DNA of 6,163 bases from Desulfobacula sp. (GTDB lineage: Bacteria; Desulfobacterota; Desulfobacteria; Desulfobacterales; Desulfobacteraceae), in NCBI GenBank assembly GCA_011390085.1, contig JAABTB010000149.1:1-6163 (forward strand), in the 5' to 3' direction. The notes below the pieces were generated by a model that saw nothing but the letters and a program-made list of their open reading frames with translations, did no database searches and was not told the DNA's origin. Below, in pieces: positions 1-5,363 of the stretch. Numbering within the stretch: position 1 is the first letter of the stretch; every line of letters begins with the position of its first letter. A program made the translations under genes and the position numbers.

Positions 1-18
1 CGTGTGCTCTTCCGATCT
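1..18. other. Illumina TruSeq adapter remnant at contig end
   Basis: Bases 1-18 (CGTGTGCTCTTCCGATCT) are identical to the 3' end of the standard Illumina TruSeq read-2 adapter. They are sequencing-library sequence and not part of the genome. Biological sequence starts at about base 19. Any reading frame crossing this boundary is artificial, including the plus-strand frame that opens at base 2 and the continuation of the minus-strand gene starting at 69. Confidence 0.95.
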
Positions 19-69
19 TTCTTTGGGAAATATGAAAATAAAATGGGATTCAGGTCTGTCGAGGATCAT
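19..69 (-). CDS. Start of an unidentified gene, truncated by the contig end
   Basis: An ATG at 69-67 is preceded by an AAGGA ribosome binding site (77-81, seven-base spacer) and lies 28 bases after the stop of the MoaD-like gene. The 17 codons down to base 19 are open and read MILDRPESHFIFIFPKE. The reading then runs into adapter sequence, so the rest is lost. The close spacing and good ribosome binding site suggest it is the next gene of the same operon. Seventeen residues are too few to name a family. An E1-like adenylyltransferase for the neighbouring ubiquitin-like protein would make sense but nothing here shows it. Confidence 0.5.
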
Positions 70-97
70 TTTCTCTTCCTTTTGTCAGGGGCAGGAA

Positions 98-382
98 TTA
101 GCCGGCTGCAGCCGCCGGGATGATGCCGACGTGGTCGCCGTCGGAGAGAAGGGTGCCGGTTCCTGCCAGAGATCTGATATTTTCACCATTGACATACATA
201 TTAATGTTGTCGGAAATGCCTGTATCCGGGTTCAGCACCATATTTTTGAATCCGGGCAGGGTCCTGTCCAGAAGATCGATAAATTCGGCTATGGTGCTGT
301 TGTCTTCAAGAGCAATGACCGCTTCTTTTTGCCCTTTGTTCAGCAGGGCCAGGGCTTTTGTGAGTCTTAAAAATATTTTCAT
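98..382 (-). CDS. MoaD/ThiS-like ubiquitin-fold small protein
   Basis: This 94-residue protein has the length and layout of the MoaD/ThiS beta-grasp family. It has an N-terminal strand (MKIFLRL), an acidic strand before a helix (residues about 22-42), the NMYVNGENI segment near residues 61-69, and the closing SDGDHVGIIP strand near 80-89. MoaD and ThiS are sulfur carriers whose C-terminal Gly-Gly is adenylated and thiocarboxylated by an E1-like enzyme; relatives (SAMPs) are conjugated to proteins. Here the tail is PAAAAG, so only the last glycine is kept and the penultimate residue is alanine. The gene starts 14 bases after the VWA gene stop and has only a weak ribosome binding site, which suggests translational coupling. 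Its role beside a GRE operon is unknown. It could serve sulfur transfer or act as a protein modifier, or be a purely structural relative. Confidence 0.8.
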   Translation of the reverse strand: MKIFLRLTKALALLNKGQKEAVIALEDNSTIAEFIDLLDRTLPGFKNMVLNPDTGISDNINMYVNGENIRSLAGTGTLLSDGDHVGIIPAAAAG

Positions 383-396
383 TTCAAATAGCTACT

Positions 397-2106
397 TTAT
401 TGGGAAAACACACGTTTCCCTTTGTTCAGCAAGGCCCTTAAAAGGGGCGGCAGCATCTCCACGGTATCGGCAAATTTGACCAGGCTTCCGTATTCGGCTT
501 TCAGCAATTTCCGGTTTTCGTCGCTGCAATTGACGCCGATGGTCAACAGAAGTGCCCGGTTCTTTTTACACAGGGCAATCGCATCCGTCACCGGGCATCC
601 CCAGTTGGAGGAACCGTCCGTGATGTGGATGAGAACCGGTTTTTTTAGTTGATTCCCGGATTTTTTGATGATGGTTTTGATCACTTCGCCGGAAGCGGTT
701 TTCCCATGGGGCTGGATGGTGTAAAAATTGCCTTTGATATAAAGCTCGGTCAGCAGGCATCGATTCCTGACTTCATTATAGGCAAAAAGGCTTGCGTTCT
801 TATTAAACCGGCTGATGGCCAGAAAAAGCGTCTGAAAAATTTCCTGGGTGTGTTCCCATTTGTTGGCTGAGGCCATGGAACCTGTTGCATCAACGATCAG
901 GATAATATCATTTAAGAAATTGAATTCATTTTTTTTGATATTAAAAATTGTTCCCGTGGTTACGGCGCGAAACAGTCTCCGGCGATCCAGGCTGCCAGAG
1001 GTCAGGCCCCGGTTGTAAGTATTTTTACGAACCGCCACCGCCTTGAACACAGCGGCCAGATCCTGGAGCAGCTTTTTATTGATATGGTTTTTGGCCGGAA
1101 GGACAATAGGGTTCATTTCCACAGCAACTGCAGTATCTTCATTGACAGATTTTTTATTTTCTGCTGCGGACGGGGGAGGTTGAGTCTTGACGACTTTTCC
1201 CAGTTCTTCTGAAAAAATGAGATCCGGGCGGGATAAAGATTTCTGTATCCCTTTTAAATGCTGTGCCTCTTTTTTTCTGGCCTGCAAAAACACATCGGAA
1301 TTGTCAATGGGCCAGAATTTAATGATGGGAAAGAGTTTTTCCCAGGTATCCACATAAAGCCGGGCCCGGAATTCGCATCGTTCCGTAATCCCGCTGATTT
1401 TCGGGCATTCATGAATCAGGGTTGGGACCATGCCGTTTAAAATTCGGACCGGTTTTTGATAAAATGTTTCAAGGCTGGCCCGTCCCATGGTTTTTCTGAC
1501 CGACGTGTCCCTGTATTCTTCCAGGTATTTCTGCCGGCCGCGGAAGGCCGCGATTTCCCACCAGATGGCAAAAAGTTCGGCCAATGTGGGTGGATGGGAG
1601 GTGGCGTCCAGGGCGGTCAATAATTGGATTTCTCTTGATTTTTCGGTATAAACGCCGAAGATACGGGTGTTGGAAAGGCAGTCCGTGTATACGTTTTCAC
1701 AGGTTTTAAAAAACAGGTCAAATTTATACATATAACGAAATGATAAATCCAGGGCGGCTTTGGCTTTTTTCTCCGTGTATTCGCTCATTTCAATGCTGTG
1801 AAACGCCCGGCGGATGGTGTCGCCCACCAGTGCGTCGGTTTTTGAAGCCGGGACCGGATATCTGCCCATCACCGGCGCCGGGTCAACCATGAGTTCGCTT
1901 TCAATGGTGTCTTTCCAGGAAACCGTCCCGGCATTGCGGCCCACATGATGTACGATTTTCCTTAAGGAGACCAGCAGCTTGGCCAGTTCCAGGGTCTTAA
2001 CAGGGGATTTATCCCTGCGCCAGAATTCTGAATACCCGCCTTCCCCTTCTATTTTAAAGCATTTGATCACATGTCCGGGGGCTGTATCAGAAAACCCGGT
2101 ATTCAT
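397..2106 (-). CDS. VWA-domain protein, probable partner of the AAA+ ATPase (NorD/CbbO-like arrangement)
   Basis: The product is 569 residues from the ATG at 2106. The C-terminal part (from about residue 398) is a VWA domain with a recognisable metal-ion-dependent adhesion site: DATGS at 406-410, Thr470 in TASGE, and Asp497 in ITDGSS. The first motif has Thr where Ser is most common, a usual variant. The preceding 390 residues are mostly charged and probably helical, with a Pro/Glu-rich linker before the VWA domain; I recognise no other domain. A long N-terminal region plus C-terminal VWA, directly after a MoxR-type ATPase, is the layout of NorQ/NorD and CbbQ/CbbO, where the pair remodels a metalloenzyme or Rubisco. 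By analogy it may dock the ATPase on the glycyl radical enzyme; this is inference. The frame stays open back to 2163, but only 2106 has a ribosome binding site. It overlaps the ATPase gene by 20 bases. No signal peptide or membrane segment is seen, so it is probably cytoplasmic. Confidence 0.85.
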   Translation of the reverse strand: MNTGFSDTAPGHVIKCFKIEGEGGYSEFWRRDKSPVKTLELAKLLVSLRKIVHHVGRNAGTVSWKDTIESELMVDPAPVMGRYPVPASKTDALVGDTIRRAFHSIEMSEYTEKKAKAALDLSFRYMYKFDLFFKTCENVYTDCLSNTRIFGVYTEKSREIQLLTALDATSHPPTLAELFAIWWEIAAFRGRQKYLEEYRDTSVRKTMGRASLETFYQKPVRILNGMVPTLIHECPKISGITERCEFRARLYVDTWEKLFPIIKFWPIDNSDVFLQARKKEAQHLKGIQKSLSRPDLIFSEELGKVVKTQPPPSAAENKKSVNEDTAVAVEMNPIVLPAKNHINKKLLQDLAAVFKAVAVRKNTYNRGLTSGSLDRRRLFRAVTTGTIFNIKKNEFNFLNDIILIVDATGSMASANKWEHTQEIFQTLFLAISRFNKNASLFAYNEVRNRCLLTELYIKGNFYTIQPHGKTASGEVIKTIIKKSGNQLKKPVLIHITDGSSNWGCPVTDAIALCKKNRALLLTIGVNCSDENRKLLKAEYGSLVKFADTVEMLPPLLRALLNKGKRVFSQ

Positions 2107-2935
2107 GGCTTCCTTTTTCAAGATATCCATTTTTGACATGCAATGACAGAAGAATGGATTCAAGGGTGGTCTTGCTGGTTTGCAGGCTGGTGATCAGCGC
2201 TTCTTTCAGAGTGGCGCCGGCAGCCATCATTTCGCCGATCATGAGAACGGTCCGGGTTGAAACTTCCACTGAAATCTCAGAATTCCCCCGCAAGGCATTG
2301 ACAGCATCAATGACGGCATTTGCATCATCGTTGCTGATGCGGGTTTTTTTCATCAGCACTTCTTTTTCCACCTCATTGGGAAGATAGTCCATTAAAATGA
2401 TGTAAAACCGGTCCCGAAGCGCCGGGTCCAGAAGTTCGGTGCCGACAAAATCATCTCCTTCATTTAAAGTGGCAAAGAAAATAACACCCGGAGCCACTTC
2501 AAGAAGGCCAAGCTCGTCCATCCATACCTGCCGGTCATCGGACAGGATGGAGAACAGCATGTTGAGGGCTTTAGGATTTTCAGGCCGATTGATTTCTTCC
2601 AGATGGATGACGCAATTGGGGGTTTGCAGGGCCTGGGGGAAAAGGAATTGTTTATAGGTTGTCCGGCCGTCTTCAAGGGCGTATTCCCCGAAAAGCTGTC
2701 CGGGTTCCGACAGAATGCCCACCTGAAATGTAGCCAGCGGTTTATTATTGGCTGCGGCAAATTGCCGGACTATGGAAGATTTCCCACAGCCTTGCCGTCC
2801 TGCAACCAGGATATTGACCGGATGTTTTTCGGAAATTTTATGGAGTTTATTCAGGATATTCAGTGTATCGCCGTCCACATAAAAATAGGGATCGACTTCC
2901 GGGATCGACAGGCTGACGCTTTTTTTTAGATTCAA
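2087..2935 (-). CDS. MoxR/NorQ-type AAA+ ATPase (BssE/TutH-like)
   Basis: This 282-residue AAA+ ATPase has Walker A at 46-54 (GRQGCGKSS), a Walker B region at 108-118 (CVIHLEEINRP), sensor-1 Asn158 (FATLNEGDD) and the DPALRDRF arginine-finger segment at 170-177. Length and motifs fit the MoxR/NorQ/CbbQ branch, single-module ATPases that act with a VWA protein to mature or reactivate enzymes. The benzylsuccinate synthase operons of denitrifiers carry a gene of this type (bssE, called tutH in one strain), which supports assignment to fumarate-adding GRE maturation. Walker B has Glu113-Glu114 where Asp-Glu is usual. Translation appears to start at a TTG at 2935, overlapping the previous gene's stop as TTGA, with AAAGGA six bases upstream. 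It is probably cytoplasmic. Homology is clear; the client enzyme is inferred from context. Confidence 0.9.
   Translation of the reverse strand: MNLKKSVSLSIPEVDPYFYVDGDTLNILNKLHKISEKHPVNILVAGRQGCGKSSIVRQFAAANNKPLATFQVGILSEPGQLFGEYALEDGRTTYKQFLFPQALQTPNCVIHLEEINRPENPKALNMLFSILSDDRQVWMDELGLLEVAPGVIFFATLNEGDDFVGTELLDPALRDRFYIILMDYLPNEVEKEVLMKKTRISNDDANAVIDAVNALRGNSEISVEVSTRTVLMIGEMMAAGATLKEALITSLQTSKTTLESILLSLHVKNGYLEKGSHEYRVF
2111..2115 (-). promoter_or_regulatory. Ribosome binding site deciding the VWA gene start
   Basis: AAGGA with a four-base spacer precedes the ATG at 2106, inside the end of the ATPase gene. The in-frame ATGs further upstream (2130, 2139, 2163) have no such site, so 2106 is the preferred start. 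Its place inside the upstream coding region points to translational coupling of ATPase and VWA protein. Confidence 0.6.
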
Positions 2936-3954
2936 TTTATTTCCTTTACCGTTTTTAATGAAGATTTATCCGAAGTTTTATCCTCAACCCAGGCGATCCA
3001 CATTTTGACATCCAGTCCATAGGATTCCAATATGGATTTTGCAATGCCGGCCTTTTCTTCAGGATAGCTTTCGCCGATGGGGAAGGGATAATCAATACCG
3101 ACGAGACGGTAGGACTGCCCGGCAAAAGGATGGGCAGGCAAGAGATATACGGTTTTAAGACCCAGGGATTGAATGTATTGACCCGTTGCCCGGATATTTT
3201 TCTCCGTGTCATTCACACCCGGCAGAAGCGGTAGCCGGATATAGGTGGTCACATCGTCCCTGAGGATAATTTTTTCAAGGTTTTGAAGGATCAGATCATT
3301 GGAAACACCGGTAAAGGCGATATGCTCGCCCCTGTCCATGTGCTTCAGGTCATAGAGGACATAATCGGTATAATCAAGGATGTTTTCAAGAATTTCCCAG
3401 GATTGATGCCCGCAGGTATCCAGAGCGGTATTGATTCCTTTTTCCTTTGCAGCCCGGAAAAGGGCAAGGGTGAACTCGGGCTGGGCCGTGGGTTCTCCCC
3501 CGGAAAGGGTCAGACCCCCGCCGGATTCATCATAGAACGGGATATCCTGTTCAACTTCCCGGATCACTTCCTCAACCGTAACGAACCTGCCGCTGACAAT
3601 AAGGGAGTCAAAATCACAGACCGCCACACATTGAAAACAGTTCAGGCATTTTTCCTTGTTAATGGTGATGATTTTTGATCCGATTTTCCCTTTCCAACCT
3701 CTCTGATCCGGATAAGTCGGGGTTTTCCGGACTTCCGACATGGCATCTGCCGGGCAGACGGACCGGCAGTTTCCGCAGTTGATGCAGTTGGGCCAGAAAT
3801 GAAAAACTTCAGGGAAATGCCGGACCCCTTCGGGATTATGGCACCATTTGCAATTCAACCGGCAGCCTTTGAGAAAGACCGTGGTCCTGATGCCCGGGCC
3901 GTCGTTTGAGGCAAATTTCTGTATATTGGTAATAATCCCCATATTATTTTTCAT
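2932..3954 (-). CDS. Radical-SAM glycyl radical enzyme activase (second of two, intact)
   Basis: This 340-residue protein is a complete GRE activase. It would use SAM and a [4Fe-4S] cluster to abstract hydrogen from the conserved glycine of its partner enzyme. Visible features are the NDGPGIRT signature at 17-24, the radical-SAM CxxxCxxC (Cys31, Cys35, Cys38 in CRLNCKWC), two ferredoxin-type CxxCxxCxxxC cluster sites at Cys57/60/63/67 and Cys103/106/109/113, and the SGGGLTLSGGEP SAM-binding segment typical of this family. The inserted dicluster domain is also found in activases of benzylsuccinate synthase, glycerol dehydratase and hydroxyphenylacetate decarboxylase. The start ATG overlaps the stop of the upstream activase (ATGA) and has AGGAG ten bases upstream. 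It has no premature stop, so it could activate the GRE alone if the first activase is broken. Its exact GRE partner is inferred from adjacency. Confidence 0.93.
   Translation of the reverse strand: MKNNMGIITNIQKFASNDGPGIRTTVFLKGCRLNCKWCHNPEGVRHFPEVFHFWPNCINCGNCRSVCPADAMSEVRKTPTYPDQRGWKGKIGSKIITINKEKCLNCFQCVAVCDFDSLIVSGRFVTVEEVIREVEQDIPFYDESGGGLTLSGGEPTAQPEFTLALFRAAKEKGINTALDTCGHQSWEILENILDYTDYVLYDLKHMDRGEHIAFTGVSNDLILQNLEKIILRDDVTTYIRLPLLPGVNDTEKNIRATGQYIQSLGLKTVYLLPAHPFAGQSYRLVGIDYPFPIGESYPEEKAGIAKSILESYGLDVKMWIAWVEDKTSDKSSLKTVKEIN
2942..2947 (-). promoter_or_regulatory. Ribosome binding site supporting the TTG start of the ATPase gene
   Basis: AAAGGA lies six bases before the TTG at 2935-2933. 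There is no ATG at this position. The good spacing and the four-base TTGA overlap with the activase stop support TTG as the real start, with coupled termination and reinitiation. Confidence 0.6.
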
Positions 3955-5033
3955 TGTTGTTCAACTCCTATCAATCCGCCAGTTGTTGTCTGCCAGGGCC
4001 CGCCCTTGCTGATAATGTCCTTATAGTCTTGCAGTTCTTCCGTCAAAATATTGGGAAAATTATCAAAATATCCTTTCCTGCCGATATTGCCATATTTCTT
4101 GGCTGCAAAACTATGGTAGGGAAGAAGATCGATGCCCACAATATTTTTACCCAGGGATTGTGCAAATTTGACAATATCTTTGGGGTATTGAAGGTCCCAG
4201 AAATTGACCGAATGGATAATGGGCAGCCTGAGCCGCATCCGGACATTAGTTTGGGAGAATTTTACGGCATTTTCCAGGATGAGCGTGTTGGGTACACCTA
4301 CCCATTTCTTGTGTTTGGCATTATCCAGGGCTTTAATATCCAGCATGATCAGATCAACATATTCCAGAATGGGCTTGGTCGTGTTCCAGTTGGCATGGCC
4401 GCAGGTGTCTAAAACCGTATGCAGCCCTTCTTTTTTGGCTCTTTTTAAAAGTGCCAGGGTCATTTCCGGATGCATGAGCGGCTCTCCGCCTGAAACCGTG
4501 AAGCCTCCGCCTGAGGATTTATAAAAGAGGTCATCTTTCATGACTTCCTCAAATATTTCGTCCACGCTTTTCAGGGTGCTGGCCGGCTTCAGGGCATCAA
4601 AGGCGCAGATCTCCACACATTTCATGCAGAGGGTGCATTTGTCCCGGTCAATCCGCGGCGGATCAATGGCTTCGATCTCTTTTTCTTCAGGCAAAGAAGG
4701 GATGTTCTGTATTTTCTGCAAACTTGCAGGAATTGAGCCATCCCCCCCTCAACCCCCGGCACAGGCTGAAGGGTTTTCCTTGTAGCGAATCCGGGGCGGG
4801 ATGACGGCACCTTCCGGGCAGACGTCGGAACAGGCCCCGCATTTTGTGCATTTTTCTTCATAACGGAAAAATTCCTGATACGTGTGAATGTTTTCCGGGT
4901 TATGACACCATGCGCAGTTCAGAGGGCATCCTTTTAAAAAAGCCGATGTTCTTATACCGGGTCCGTCATTAACAGAAAACCGCTGGATATTTGTCACAAG
5001 GTGCTGGATGGATGCTCCGGCTGCGGGCGTCAT
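3951..5033 (-). CDS. Radical-SAM GRE activase with an in-frame TGA (possible selenoprotein or nonsense allele)
   Basis: Read through a TGA at 4751-4749, this is a 360-residue GRE activase of normal layout: NDGPGIRT at 22-29, radical-SAM Cys36/40/43, ferredoxin-type Cys62/65/68/72, TGA as codon 95, second cluster Cys133/136/139/143, then SGGGFTVSGGEP. Frame and family similarity are the same on both sides of the TGA, and no other stop occurs in the remaining 265 codons. The TGA sits in the linker between the two Fe-S clusters, in a glycine-rich stretch (CAGG-TGA-GGDG) four residues after Cys91. Without readthrough, the 94-residue N-terminal piece would lack most of the barrel. A restart at the TTG at 4721 would lack the SAM cluster cysteines, so neither piece would work alone. 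The start at 5033 has AAAGGAG six bases upstream; the frame opens further 5' but without support. The gene overlaps the second activase by ATGA. Alternatives to selenocysteine are a recent nonsense mutation or assembly error. Confidence 0.85.
4716..4751 (-). promoter_or_regulatory. In-frame TGA followed by a SECIS-like hairpin
   Basis: On the minus strand the TGA at 4751-4749 is followed, 20 to 33 bases downstream, by CTGCA-AGTT-TGCAG (4729-4716), a five-base-pair stem with a four-base loop. The stem may extend outward past one mismatch by two A-U pairs. The Escherichia coli fdhF selenocysteine insertion element has the closely similar core UGCA-GGUC-UGCA with a critical GU at loop positions 2-3, as here. 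The loop lies about six bases farther from the TGA than in fdhF, which is within the spacing tolerated among bacterial SECIS elements. This is a pattern match by eye; a five-base-pair hairpin can arise by chance. Confidence 0.45.
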
Positions 5034-5070
5034 TTGGATCTCCTTTAAAAAAATCATTAAAGCAAAAATA

Positions 5071-5277
5071 TTAAAGCAGGTTTTTGATATCTTTCCAGGA
5101 TTCTCCGGCTTCAAATTTCGGACAGGCAGCCATGGCTTTCTGTACCATTTTTCCTCTTATGGCGGTCTTGGTCTGCTGGGTTGCAGCTAACTGCATTCTT
5201 TCAACAAGGCATACACCGGTTGAGGGATCTCCGGTGGGAGAGGGGGTGACGAATTTGCATTCTTTACAGGTGGCCAT
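5071..5277 (-). CDS. Small four-cysteine Fe-S subunit of the glycyl radical enzyme (BssB/BssC/HpdC-like)
   Basis: This 68-residue protein starts MATCKECKF and has exactly four cysteines, at 4, 7, 23 and 52, the last in CPKF. This matches the small subunits of benzylsuccinate synthase (BssB, BssC) and 4-hydroxyphenylacetate decarboxylase (HpdC), which have an N-terminal CxxC, two further cysteines and one [4Fe-4S] cluster in a HiPIP-like fold. Those subunits bind the large GRE subunit and affect its stability and radical formation. The position just downstream of the catalytic gene corresponds to bssB. A second small subunit (bssC position, upstream of the catalytic gene) would lie outside the window. 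The ATG at 5277 has AAAGGAG with a six-base spacer. The gene is 86 bases after the GRE stop and 37 bases before the first activase. The link to the GRE is strong from context; which of the small-subunit types it is remains open. Confidence 0.8.
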   Translation of the reverse strand: MATCKECKFVTPSPTGDPSTGVCLVERMQLAATQQTKTAIRGKMVQKAMAACPKFEAGESWKDIKNLL

Positions 5278-5307
5278 GGGATACTCCTTTTATTAAGTAA
5301 ATGAATA

Positions 5308-5348
5308 TTTTACTCACCCCCGGCCATGTTGGCCAGGGATGAGTAAAA
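5308..5348 (-). other. Long intercistronic stem-loop between GRE and small-subunit genes
   Basis: Two 18-base arms (5308-5325 and 5331-5348) flank a five-base loop. In the minus-strand RNA all 18 positions pair, two of them as G-U; on the plus strand those two would be C-A mismatches, so the structure suits the operon transcript. It starts 15 bases after the GRE stop codon. No run of U follows the stem (the sequence continues UAUUCAUUUAC), so it is not a canonical intrinsic terminator. It may protect the 3' end of the GRE message or allow partial termination, giving more catalytic subunit than downstream maturation proteins. Confidence 0.75.
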
Positions 5349-5363
5349 GATCAATGTGTCTTT

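Noticed and set aside
2..370. Plus-strand open frame of 122 codons starting at base 2
   Set aside because: It starts inside adapter sequence and is antisense to the MoaD-like gene, whose family match is clear.
2107..2163. N-terminal extension of the VWA protein to the ATG at 2163
   Set aside because: No ribosome binding site at the upstream ATGs and a longer overlap with the ATPase gene; 2106 has AAGGA just upstream.
3283..3678. Plus-strand open frame of 131 codons
   Set aside because: It is a shadow of the second activase on the opposite strand, with no family features.
3954..4412. Plus-strand open frame of 152 codons
   Set aside because: It lies wholly antisense to the first activase, has no recognisable motifs, and starts at an ATG without supporting context.
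4749..4751. Genome-wide reassignment of TGA to tryptophan
   Set aside because: Both activases and the ATPase gene end in TGA at sensible places with overlapping downstream starts, so TGA works as a stop here.
4622..4861. Minus-strand open frame spanning the TGA in another frame, suggesting a programmed frameshift
   Set aside because: The activase frame is the same before and after the TGA, so one frameshift cannot explain it; two exactly compensating shifts would be needed.
5034..5114. N-terminal extension of the first activase to 5114
   Set aside because: It would overlap the small-subunit gene and has no support, while 5033 has AAAGGAG at six bases and gives a typical family N terminus.
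5308..5348. Rho-independent terminator
   Set aside because: The stem is strong, but no U-rich tract follows it on the transcribed strand, and closely spaced genes of the same system follow.
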